From Planctomycetota bacterium (GTDB lineage Bacteria > Planctomycetota > Planctomycetia > Pirellulales > Thermoguttaceae): a stretch of DNA of 6,114 nucleotides. A program made the position numbers and the translations under genes. The stretch spans positions 1 through 6,114 of the forward strand of contig DQVB01000069.1 of assembly GCA_015661985.1 (NCBI GenBank), in the 5' to 3' direction. Below are positions 1 to 6,079 of the stretch, piece by piece (positions within the stretch are counted from its first letter, which is position 1; each line of letters begins with the position of its first letter). The notes under the pieces were generated by a model. That model saw only the letters and a program-made list of their open reading frames with translations, made no database searches and was not told the origin of the DNA.

Positions 1-519
1 CGAAGCCCGTTTCCTCCCCGATGCCTGCCGCTCCGATGCAGGCGTCTAAATGTAAATATGCTTGGGCGTCGTGATGGGCCGGTACTTCGTGGAACTTGGC
101 GGCTTTTTCTTGAAGCCAAATCGACCACGGCTTGCCGTTCTGGTAGCAGTCCTCAACCCGCAGCCGGATAACCGCACCGACCCGGGCGAAGCTGTAGACC
201 ATGATGCCGAACAGGGCGCGATCACGAAGCCCGGCAATGCGTGACGTATCGATGCTGTCCAAAAGTCTCCTGGCATCCTCCGGACTCAGGACCGGGATTT
301 TGCCTTTCTTCACCACATGCCTCGGCCCGCGGACAGAAGCCGCCGGCTTTGTGGGGGGAATCTGGCCGCTGACCAGCCAATCGAAGCACATCCGGATGGC
401 CGCCAGGTGCTGCTTTAGGTGGGCAGCGAATAGATCGTGCCGAGATGCTCGATGGAGGCAGCAATCACGATGGGCTCGATCTGCTGGAGGCCCACCTCCG
501 GGTCGTCACACCGGGCAAC
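1..519 (-). pseudogene. Tyrosine recombinase/integrase, frameshifted and cut by the window edge
   Basis: Read on the minus strand, this encodes part of a phage-integrase-family tyrosine recombinase, an enzyme that cuts and rejoins DNA at specific sites to move mobile elements. From 519 to about 418 one frame gives a core-binding segment (LQQIEPIVIAASIEHLG ... SLPT) and then meets TAA at 417-415. The adjacent frame continues at once with KQHLAAIRMCFDWLVSGQ and stays open to position 1. Family members usually read PTVKQHLAA here, so loss of a single base near 415-418 explains the break. The catalytic domain follows: GLRDRALFGIMVYSFARVGAV contains the probable first catalytic Arg (codon 184-182), and QEKAAKFHEVPAHH contains the probable hairpin Lys (codon 106-104). 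The HxxR motif and the nucleophilic Tyr would lie beyond the left edge. The downstream frame has no ATG, GTG or TTG before the ATG inside RMCFDW, which also suggests a dead gene. Family assignment is confident; inactivity is inferred and could be a sequencing error. Confidence 0.85.
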
Positions 520-663
520 GTCCGGATCGCCCTTCTTGCGGAGCCGATACGGATTGACCGCACTCCGGCAGGCTTTCATCTTGCGTGCCGCCGCCCGGTT
601 CGGCAGGGTGCTGCGACTCACCCCGACGTACGCGGCCGCCTCACCGACCTTCAGGCGCCCCTC
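520..663 (-). pseudogene. Excisionase/MerR-like helix-turn-helix segment fused to the integrase remnant
   Basis: Minus-strand codons from 663 give EGRLKVGEAAAYVGVSRSTL and then KMKACRSAVNPYRLRKKGD. This matches the usual shape of an excisionase/MerR-type DNA-binding HTH: LKVGEAA..LGVS..TLRNW...GKLKA.R.PVN.YRLY...DL. The expected NW and GKL positions read NR and RKM, so the second half looks eroded. The frame is open from 726 (TAA at 729-727) to 415, but it has no ATG, GTG or TTG upstream of the HTH. The first GTG (621-619) lies in the middle of the helix-turn-helix, so an intact start is missing. The same frame passes directly into integrase core-binding sequence (CDDPEVGLQQIEP), while the N-terminal helices normally found at the start of such integrases are absent. 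I read this as a small DNA-binding gene joined to the integrase by an internal deletion. A natural HTH-integrase fusion is the alternative. Confidence 0.65.
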
Positions 664-726
664 GAGCGTTGGACTCGGATACCCCCTGGATTGTCCACAA
701 AGGCCCCGGTATACGCTACCACGACA

Positions 727-1208
727 TTACCAAATCTGGCGCGGTTTAGGTGCACCCAAGGTAGGGTAACGCGCGCGGTCGAGTTCATGTGCCCCGGCAC
801 TTTTGAGCCGGTGGCTGGCTACCGGGCCGGAGGCCCCCGTGGACTGCATCCCGGAGAATGGACTGCCGATACCCGGCATGGCGTTGGCCCTGGCCGACAG
901 CCTCGGCATGGCCGGCTGGCCGGACTCTTTCCCACATTGCGGATTCCGCCTACACTCAGTTAGAGGCGGCTGGGCTGTTCGCGGTGTGACGGCCGGTGGC
1001 CCGGCCGGCTCGTGTGGTCGGCCGGGCGATCTGCTGGCCCGGATTATTCACGTAGGCCGGAACAAGGTGGCGCAGAGTGTTGCCGGAGCAGGGGGCCGTC
1101 GGCGACCAGGGCGGGTGAGCGGGACCGTCGCCGACGGGGGGCTCAAGGGCCGGCGGCAGCTCGGCCGACGGGTTCGCGGGGGTTTGGCACCAGGATGGCG
1201 TTTGGATC
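727..1208. other. Intergenic region with GC-rich inverted repeats
   Basis: I see no convincing gene in these 482 bases. Open frames crossing the region (for example the plus-strand frame from 803) give Arg/Gly/Pro-rich low-complexity translations without any recognisable domain, as expected from GC-rich non-coding DNA. The region holds several inverted repeats, including GGGCC-GGA-GGCCC at 824-836 and the stronger hairpin pair at 999-1042. It is bounded by the integrase remnant on the left and by the start of the 809-aa gene on the right, so the promoter of that gene should lie here, but I cannot place it with confidence. Confidence 0.6.
999..1042 (+). promoter_or_regulatory. Two mutually exclusive GC hairpins in the leader of the 809-aa gene
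   Basis: GCCCGGCCG at 999-1007 is perfectly complementary to CGGCCGGGC at 1019-1027, with an 11-nt loop. The right arm of this stem (CCGGGC, 1022-1027) can instead pair with GCCCGG at 1037-1042 across a 9-nt loop. The two structures cannot form together. No T-run follows either stem, so neither is a standard intrinsic terminator. They lie about 170-210 bases before the ATG at 1209. Whether they are transcribed or regulate anything is unknown, and in DNA this GC-rich some chance pairing is expected. Confidence 0.3.
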
Positions 1209-3638
1209 ATGCCGGTTCGGGTGAGGAGATTCTGCCGGAGCACAGGCCACGCCTCTGGCCCCGGGACTGCGTGGCTCGGCTGGTTGTTGCTCGTCGTGCT
1301 GGGGATGCCGACCATCTCCGGTTGCGGCGGGTGTCTGAAGTTCCGTTCGGAACCGAAGACAGCCGAGCAGCTGCTCGAAGAACGCCGGAAGCGCGAGGAA
1401 GAGCGGCGGAAGCCGCCCTTCGAAGTGGGTGCCTGGACGCCGCGGCCTCACCAGCGCAAAGCGGATCGGTGGTGGTACAAGCCCGGCCACTGGGTGAGTG
1501 CCACGATCCGAGCCAAGGCCAACAAGTTCACGCTGGTGGGGGACCTGGTCAGTGAGCTGGTCGACCGGCGGGGCCGGCCCATCCCGCTTCGGGGGATGCC
1601 CTATGCGATCAGGTTTTCGCGGCGGGTTTCGTTACCCAAGGGGCAGTCGAAGGTTTTCGAGACGCTTCTGTTCGCCCCGCGGACGGACCAGCCCAGTCAG
1701 GTATCGGTGCGCATCGAGGGCCACACGCCGAGGGGGGCGCGGTGGGAGGGAAGCCACGTGGTGTGGCCGTTGAAGTCCTACCAGTACGTGTTCGTCGTCT
1801 TGGCCACGGCGCCGAGCGACTTTGCCTATGTGAGAAACCTGGATTCGGTCAAGAACCCTTACGATTTGAAATTCGACAGCCCGGAGCTGGCGTACTATCA
1901 CGTTCAGTTGGTGGAAGCCCAGCGTCACACGGCGCTGCCGTCGCACGCCCTGTATTGGACCAGCGTGGCGTACGTGCTGATGGGCGAGCTGGATCCCGGG
2001 GTTCTGCGCCGCTCGCAGCAGCAGGCCCTGTTGGACTGGGTCCACTGGGGCGGGCACCTGATCGTCAGCGGACCCGATGCCTTAGAGCCGCTGTGCCACA
2101 CCCTTTTGGCTGACTATCTGCCGGCGGTCCGCAAGGAGGCTTGCCAGCTGACTGCCGAACAGCTGCAGGAGATCAGTGATCGCTGGACGGTTCCCGTTTT
2201 CGGTCGTCCGGGTCGGCCGCTCGAGCCGACTCGCCCGTGGGCGGGCATCCAGTTGGGGTTGCACCGGGCGGCGCGGGTCGTGCCGGGAACGGGCGGGTTG
2301 GTTGCGGAGAGGCGCGTGGGGCGGGGGAGGATTGTGGTTTCTGCTTTTCGTTTGAATCAGGGAGAGCTGGTCAGCTGGCCGGGTTTTGATGGCTTTTTCA
2401 ACGCTTGTCTGCTGCGCCGGCCGCCGCGGAAGTTCTACGAGTCGGAGGGCTTGGTCCGCGTCGGCTGGGCGGACGGGCACGATCCGTTCGACCCCCGGCT
2501 GCTGACGGCCGTGCGCTACTTTACCCGCGATGCGGGCCGGCGGATGGAGTTTTACCGGCCGCCCGAGACGGGGGCCTTTCTCCCATACGGAGGTTATCGC
2601 GCCCAGGAGGCGACCGGGGTCCGTGCGGGTACGGACGTGGCGTCGTGGGACGATTTCAGCCCGGTATCCCAGGCGGCCCGCGAAGCGCTGACGGCCGCCG
2701 CGGCCATCGAGATACCGGACCGCTGGTTCGTCATCGGTGTGGTGGGGGCGTACCTGTTGGTTCTGGTGCCGCTCAACTGGTTGGTTTTCCGGATCATCGG
2801 CCGAGTCGAATTGGCGTGGGCCACCGCTCCACTGATCGCCATCATCTGGACGGGGCTGGTAATCCGATTGGCCCGCCTGGACATCGGATTTGCCCGCTCG
2901 CAGACGGCCATCCACGTGCTGGAGTTGCAGGGCGGTTATCCGCGCGCCCATTTGACCAGTTACCTGGCCTTGTACACGTCGCTGTCGACCACTTATCGGA
3001 TCGAATCTCCGGACCCCGGGGCCGTGGTGCTTCCCTTTGCGCGGGAGGAGGGGGCGAGCGAGTTGCGATGGGGCCGCCAGGACCTGTCGTTCCGTTACGG
3101 CCGGCAAGCCGAATTGGGTGGGCTGTTCGTCCGCTCCAACGTCACGGGGTTGGCCCATAGCGAACAAATGCTCGATCTGGGTGGCAGCCTGCAGCTGGCC
3201 GATCGCCCCGGAGGCCGGCTGCAGGTGACCAACCAGACCCCCTTGACCCTACACGAAGCCCGGGTGGTCAGGAAGACGGCCACCGGTCGGTTGGAAGGGG
3301 CGTGGCTGGGTACGCTCGAGCCGGGCCAAGCGGCGGTGGGGCAGTACATTGCGATAGCTGATCCCGGCGAATTGGCCCAGCGGGCCGCCGCTCGGCGCGG
3401 CGGGGCAGGGCTGCCCCAGCCGTTGGATCTGGGACCGTTGATCGCCCAGGCGGCGTGGGGCGACCTGGAACAGGGGGAAGTGCGGTTGGTTGCCTGGTCC
3501 GTCGACCCCCTGGCCGGCGTGGTGGTCAAGCCGCGCGCTCCGCAAGTTCGGGAGTCGGCCGTGGTGGTAGCGCACCTGGCCTATGGCTTCGGGCCCGACC
3601 CACAGCGTGACCGCAATTGCCGGCTGGAGGTCGAGTGA
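1209..3638 (+). CDS. Large lipoprotein/membrane protein with a GATase-like region, function unknown
   Basis: 809 aa. The N-terminus has basic residues, a hydrophobic stretch at 22-36 and a lipobox ISGC, so Cys39 could be lipidated. A charged, probably helical patch (residues about 52-69, EERRKREEERRK) follows. Residues about 245-288 contain LDWVHWGGHLIVSGPDAL, which resembles the glutamine-amidotransferase-like fold seen in large bacterial membrane proteins that partner with ABC transporters; I see no catalytic triad. Two membrane helices lie at about 506-528 and 534-556, joined by a short basic loop (RIIGRVE). By the positive-inside rule both large flanks would face outwards, in agreement with the lipobox. 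Residues 557-809 look beta-rich. ATG 1209 is the only reasonable start: an in-frame TGA lies at 1116-1118 and no ATG, GTG or TTG lies between. There is no clear Shine-Dalgarno. An ABC ATPase follows 264 bases downstream, so a role in the same envelope system is likely but inferred. The reading frame is secure; the function is not. Confidence 0.88.
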   Translation: MPVRVRRFCRSTGHASGPGTAWLGWLLLVVLGMPTISGCGGCLKFRSEPKTAEQLLEERRKREEERRKPPFEVGAWTPRPHQRKADRWWYKPGHWVSATIRAKANKFTLVGDLVSELVDRRGRPIPLRGMPYAIRFSRRVSLPKGQSKVFETLLFAPRTDQPSQVSVRIEGHTPRGARWEGSHVVWPLKSYQYVFVVLATAPSDFAYVRNLDSVKNPYDLKFDSPELAYYHVQLVEAQRHTALPSHALYWTSVAYVLMGELDPGVLRRSQQQALLDWVHWGGHLIVSGPDALEPLCHTLLADYLPAVRKEACQLTAEQLQEISDRWTVPVFGRPGRPLEPTRPWAGIQLGLHRAARVVPGTGGLVAERRVGRGRIVVSAFRLNQGELVSWPGFDGFFNACLLRRPPRKFYESEGLVRVGWADGHDPFDPRLLTAVRYFTRDAGRRMEFYRPPETGAFLPYGGYRAQEATGVRAGTDVASWDDFSPVSQAAREALTAAAAIEIPDRWFVIGVVGAYLLVLVPLNWLVFRIIGRVELAWATAPLIAIIWTGLVIRLARLDIGFARSQTAIHVLELQGGYPRAHLTSYLALYTSLSTTYRIESPDPGAVVLPFAREEGASELRWGRQDLSFRYGRQAELGGLFVRSNVTGLAHSEQMLDLGGSLQLADRPGGRLQVTNQTPLTLHEARVVRKTATGRLEGAWLGTLEPGQAAVGQYIAIADPGELAQRAAARRGGAGLPQPLDLGPLIAQAAWGDLEQGEVRLVAWSVDPLAGVVVKPRAPQVRESAVVVAHLAYGFGPDPQRDRNCRLEVE

Positions 3639-3902
3639 GTTCCCGAGTGGGCCGTCGGGCCTTCGTCACCTCGCCCGGGGACGGAATGAACCGCAGCCTC
3701 GTCCCCCGGCGGCGCCCCCAGCGGGCGATCCCCCGGGCTGGCAGTTACAATGGGAGGATGGACGGGCAGCTTCAACCGGCTGGCGGCACCTGACGGGCCC
3801 TGCCGGGTTGGACCGGCCCGCAGGGGCTCGACGGCGCCCCGCTGGTCCTTTGCGCCTGTAGCTTGCAAAGTCACTCGAACAACCCGTGTCCATTGCCTGG
3901 CC
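3639..3902. other. Intergenic region before the ABC ATPase, with a GC hairpin
   Basis: This 264-base gap lies between the 809-aa gene and the ATPase. The ATPase frame is open back to an ATG at 3750, but the extra 51 residues (beginning MGGWTGSF) resemble no ABC N-terminus, so I treat them as non-coding. A hairpin sits at 3798-3825: CCCTGC, a bulged C, GGG, a 9-nt loop, CCC and GCAGGG. No T-run follows, so a terminator is doubtful. TACAAT at 3746-3751 looks like a -10 box, but I see no good -35 hexamer at the right distance. The size of the gap suggests that the ATPase may have its own promoter. Confidence 0.45.
3798..3825 (+). repeat. GC-rich inverted repeat upstream of the ATPase gene
   Basis: CCCTGC (3798-3803) pairs with GCAGGG (3820-3825), and GGG (3805-3807) pairs with CCC (3817-3819), leaving C3804 bulged and a 9-nt loop. 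It lies about 80 bases before the ATPase start. Without a following T-tract it is not a typical intrinsic terminator. It could be a weak stop or RNA-stability element after the 809-aa gene, a leader structure for the ATPase, or a chance pairing. Confidence 0.35.
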
Positions 3903-4829
3903 ATGATCGAACTGATCGACTTCACCAAACGGTACGGCAAGCTGGTGGCTGTCGACCGGCTGAACCTGAAGATCGAGGCGGGCGAAATGTTCGGGTTCAT
4001 CGGGCCGAACGGGGCCGGCAAGAGCACGACGATCCGCTTCCTGGCCACGCTGCTGAAGCCCACCTCTGGCGAGGGCATCGTCAATGGCTACAGCGTGACG
4101 AAGAACCCGCTCGAGGTGCGGCGCAGTATCGGCTACATGCCCGACAGCTTCGGGGTGTACGACGGCATGAAGGTTTGGGAGTTCCTGGACTTTTTTGCCG
4201 TGGCGTACCAGATTCCGCGGACCCGACGCCGCCAGGTGATCGCCGACGTGCTGGAGCTGCTCGATCTGACCGGCAAGCGGGACGACTACGTCAACGGGCT
4301 CTCCCGGGGCATGAAGCAGCGCCTCTGTCTGGCCAAAACGCTCGTCCACGACCCACCCGTGCTGGTGCTGGACGAGCCGGCCAGCGGGCTGGATCCGCGC
4401 GCCCGCGTGGAAGTGAAAGCTCTGCTCAAAGAGTTGCGGAAGATGGGCAAAACGATCCTGATCTCCAGCCACATCCTCACGGAGCTGGCCGACTGCTGCA
4501 CCTCGATCGGGATCATCGAACAGGGCAAACTCTTGATGCACGGCCCCATCGACGAAGTCTACCGGCGGATCCGGGGCAATCGTACGGTGGTGATCAAGTT
4601 CCTGGAAAACGCCGATGCGGGCCTCTCCATCGTGCGCAGCTTCCCGCAAACGCGGGATGTGCGCGTGGAAGACGGCCAGGTCACCGTGGAATTGGCCGGA
4701 GACGAAAACCAAACGGCCGAACTGCTGGAGCGCCTGGTGGCCGGCGGCGTCCGCTTGCACTGCTTCGCCGAAAAAGAGCCCACATTGGAAGATGTCTTCA
4801 TGCTGGTGACCAAAGGGGCTGTGGCGTGA
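3903..4829 (+). CDS. ABC transporter ATP-binding protein (ABC-2 type)
   Basis: 308 aa. This is the cytoplasmic ATPase subunit that would power a membrane export or envelope transporter. Visible motifs: A-loop Tyr11; Walker A GPNGAGKST (34-42); signature LSRGMKQRL (133-141); Walker B VLVLDEP (153-159) with catalytic Glu158; D-loop SGLD (161-164); switch His190 in ILISSHIL. At the Q-loop the usual Gln is replaced: IGYMPDSFGVYDGM has Asp81. Residues about 220-308 form an extra C-terminal domain like that of CcmA/NatA-type ATPases, with the common ending EPTLEDVFM. ATG 3903 is chosen because MIELIDFTKRYG is the normal family N-terminus; no good Shine-Dalgarno precedes it. The partner permease is not in the window. 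The 809-aa membrane protein upstream may belong to the same system. The stop codon overlaps a GTG start (GTGA, 4826-4829). The ATPase call is secure; the substrate is unknown. Confidence 0.95.
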   Translation: MIELIDFTKRYGKLVAVDRLNLKIEAGEMFGFIGPNGAGKSTTIRFLATLLKPTSGEGIVNGYSVTKNPLEVRRSIGYMPDSFGVYDGMKVWEFLDFFAVAYQIPRTRRRQVIADVLELLDLTGKRDDYVNGLSRGMKQRLCLAKTLVHDPPVLVLDEPASGLDPRARVEVKALLKELRKMGKTILISSHILTELADCCTSIGIIEQGKLLMHGPIDEVYRRIRGNRTVVIKFLENADAGLSIVRSFPQTRDVRVEDGQVTVELAGDENQTAELLERLVAGGVRLHCFAEKEPTLEDVFMLVTKGAVA

Positions 4830-4888
4830 GTGGACCGGGTAATGCGGCCGCGGGTAACCGGAGCTGCTGGAACGGGTTGGATCAATGA
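4826..4888 (+). CDS. 20-codon linking reading frame between the ATPase and DUF1080 genes
   Basis: A GTG start overlaps the ATPase stop as GTGA, and this short frame ends in a TGA that overlaps the ATG at 4885 as ATGA. The peptide begins MSGPGNAAAG and ends SCWNGLDQ, with no recognisable domain. The double overlap is the arrangement expected if ribosomes pass from the ATPase through this frame to the downstream gene. Two readings are possible: a short coupling peptide, or the N-terminal stump of a longer gene (a permease often follows such an ATPase) whose body was deleted. It could also be chance, since three short overlapping codons are not rare. Expression is unproven. Confidence 0.35.
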   Translation: MSGPGNAAAGNRSCWNGLDQ

Positions 4889-5589
4889 ATCGATGGAGGA
4901 ACATGCTGTCTATGCGACTGATTCTGGGTATCGCGGTATTGGCTGCCGGCACCTTGTCCTATGCGGCCGAGGAGGCGGCTTCACCACAACTTGCTCTTTC
5001 CGCTGAGGAGGCCGCGGAAGGTTTCGTCAGCCTCTTTGACGGCAAGACGCTGCGCGGCTGGCAGGGTTCGCTGGACGGGTATACGGTCGAGGACGGTGTG
5101 CTGGTGTGCCAGCCCCAGGGGGGCGGCAAGCTGTTCACCACGCGCACCTATGGCGATTTCATCCTCCGCTTCCAGTTCAAACTCGAACCGGGTGGCAACA
5201 ACGGCGTGGCCATCCGGGCCCCTCTGGAAGGCCGCCCCTCACGCGTAGCTCTGGAGATCCAGATCCTGGATGATTCGGCGCCCCGCTACCGTCACCTCAA
5301 GCCCTACCAATACCACGGTTCGATCTACGGACTGGTACCGGCCAAGCGCGGATATCTCAAACCGCCAGGGCAATGGAACAGCGAGGAGATCTTCTGTCAA
5401 GGCGGTTACATCCGGGTCACCCTCAACGGCACAGTGATCGCCGAGGCCGATGTGACCAAGATCAAGGAACCCATGGACGGCTACGAGCACCCGGGCCGCT
5501 TCCGGACCGAAGGCTACGTGGGCTTCATCGGCCACGGCACGCGCGTCGAATTCCGCAATATCCGCATCAAGGAGCTGCCGGCGCCCTAG
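4885..5589 (+). CDS. Secreted DUF1080 (3-keto-disaccharide hydrolase-type) protein
   Basis: 234 aa. The N-terminus is a signal peptide with a hydrophobic core (MRLILGIAVLAAGTLSYA) and probable cleavage after Ala27, before AEEAAS. The rest is one DUF1080/3-keto-disaccharide hydrolase domain (PF06439), a concanavalin-like beta sandwich. It opens with FVSLFDGKTLRGW (47-59) and closes with GYVGFIGHG.RVEFRNIRIKEL (about 209-231). Typical internal features are FILRFQFKLEPGGNNGVAIR and a QWNSEEIFCQGGYIRVTLNG segment. Characterised relatives bind or cleave 3-keto-sugars, and planctomycetes carry many copies, so a role in carbohydrate breakdown outside the cytoplasmic membrane is likely; the substrate cannot be read from the sequence. 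Start choice is open: ATG 4885 overlaps the upstream stop, while GGAGGA at 4895-4900 could serve ATG 4903 or 4912. All three keep the signal peptide. The gene does not obviously share a function with the ATPase before it. Confidence 0.93.
   Translation: MNRWRNMLSMRLILGIAVLAAGTLSYAAEEAASPQLALSAEEAAEGFVSLFDGKTLRGWQGSLDGYTVEDGVLVCQPQGGGKLFTTRTYGDFILRFQFKLEPGGNNGVAIRAPLEGRPSRVALEIQILDDSAPRYRHLKPYQYHGSIYGLVPAKRGYLKPPGQWNSEEIFCQGGYIRVTLNGTVIAEADVTKIKEPMDGYEHPGRFRTEGYVGFIGHGTRVEFRNIRIKELPAP
4895..4900 (+). promoter_or_regulatory. Strong Shine-Dalgarno inside the predicted DUF1080 start region
   Basis: GGAGGA is the only strong ribosome binding sequence I noticed next to a gene start in the window. 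It lies 2 bases before ATG 4903 (too close) and 11 bases before ATG 4912 (slightly far), and after ATG 4885. It therefore favours a start at 4912 (MRLILGIAVL), which still leaves a complete signal peptide. The ATGA overlap instead favours 4885. Both starts may be used. Confidence 0.45.
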
Positions 5590-5631
5590 ATCATCGTGCG
5601 CGCTTCTGCGACACGCGACACTCCTGGCGAC

Positions 5632-5689
5632 AAACCCGAATGTCTAAACCCGAATGCCGAAACAAACCCGAATGCCCCAAACCCGAATG
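5632..5689. repeat. Four copies of AAACCCGAATG
   Basis: The 11-mer AAACCCGAATG occurs exactly four times, starting at 5632, 5646, 5664 and 5679, so the start-to-start distances are 14, 18 and 15 bases. The joins differ (TCT, CCGAAAC, CCCC), so this is a loose repeat cluster and not a strict tandem array. It begins 43 bases after the DUF1080 stop. From memory, ATTCGGGTTT-type clusters occur between genes in planctomycete and related genomes; I could not verify this here. The spacing and unit are far too short for CRISPR. Confidence 0.85.
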
Positions 5690-5785
5690 AGAAAAACACA
5701 GGCTGCCATCCGGCGGTCGACCAGTACGTTCGCGACACTCGAATCCCCGTGGTTCCAAATTTGAGACAGCGGCAACACATCGTAT

Positions 5786-5805
5786 GCTCCCTCTGACGGG
5801 GGAGC
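5786..5805 (+). repeat. Eight-base-pair hairpin downstream of the DUF1080 gene
   Basis: GCTCCCTC (5786-5793) pairs with GGGGGAGC (5798-5805), including one T-G pair, around a TGAC loop. The sequence after it (TTCACGAGGGGAG) has no T-run, so it is not a standard intrinsic terminator. The following GAGGGGAG could compete for the same CTCCCTC arm. It lies about 200 bases after the DUF1080 stop and could mark the end of that transcript, but this is a guess. Confidence 0.4.
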
Positions 5806-5934
5806 TTCACGAGGGGAGTTGAAAACCTGGAGTTGACACGCGTTTTGCCCGCCGCCGTTTGGTGCCCGTCCTGCCCGGGCCGCTGTCCAGGTGCCCAGGG
5901 CGAAAGTCCCCATCGAGCAACCAGCGCCGTGCCG

Positions 5935-5990
5935 GGCGCAAGCGCCAGGCGAGCCGGTCGTTTAGCCGCGAGCCGCAGGCGTGGGCGCCC
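5935..5990. repeat. GC-rich imperfect repeat block around TTTAGCCGCGAGCCG
   Basis: The block begins with the inverted repeat GGCGC-AA-GCGCC (5935-5946) and continues with GAGCCGG, TTTAGCCGCGAGCCGCAGG and GTGGGCGCC. GCGAGCCG is repeated with one change (5949-5956 and 5968-5975), and GGCG/CGCC motifs recur on both sides. From memory, a TTAGCCGCGAGCCGCAGGCG-like string is a dispersed intergenic repeat in planctomycete genomes; that recollection cannot be checked here. No coding content is visible. Confidence 0.5.
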
Positions 5991-6079
5991 CACGGGATTC
6001 AACGTTTACGCCGAACGGTGCGCGTCTTCGGCTTGGGGCTACGAGCCTGTCCCAGAATGAAAGTGGAGACCTTCGGTCG

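Noticed and set aside
928..956. Possible promoter with TACACT at 951-956
   Set aside because: No -35 element resembling TTGACA lies at the right distance. One TAnnnT match in 480 bases is expected by chance.
445..963. Plus-strand 172-codon frame over the integrase remnant
   Set aside because: It is antisense to recognisable HTH and integrase sequence and shows no domain of its own.
803..1555. Plus-strand 250-codon frame overlapping the start of the 809-aa gene
   Set aside because: No domain is visible, the composition is Gly/Arg/Ala-rich, and it overlaps about 350 bases of a much better-supported gene in another frame.
2082..3167. Long open minus-strand frame opposite the 809-aa gene
   Set aside because: The translation is Arg/Pro/Gln-rich low complexity with no domain, as expected from codon bias on the other strand.
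3750..3902. N-terminal extension of the ABC ATPase from ATG 3750
   Set aside because: The 51 extra residues are unlike any ABC N-terminus and cover a GC hairpin. MIELIDFTKRYG at 3903 is the family start.
3666..4952. Long open minus-strand frame opposite the ABC ATPase
   Set aside because: It is the antisense shadow of a GC-rich gene. The plus strand carries every ABC motif, and the minus translation is rich in His, Gln and Arg with no domain.
5632..5689. CRISPR array
   Set aside because: The repeats are 11 bases with 3-7-base joins. CRISPR repeats are about 23-40 bases with spacers of similar length, and no cas gene is present.
5730..5765. tRNA-like 3' end (CTCGAATCCCC ... CCA) near the repeat cluster
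   Set aside because: The T-arm does not pair, no acceptor or anticodon stem can be drawn, and the loop lacks the TTCGA consensus.
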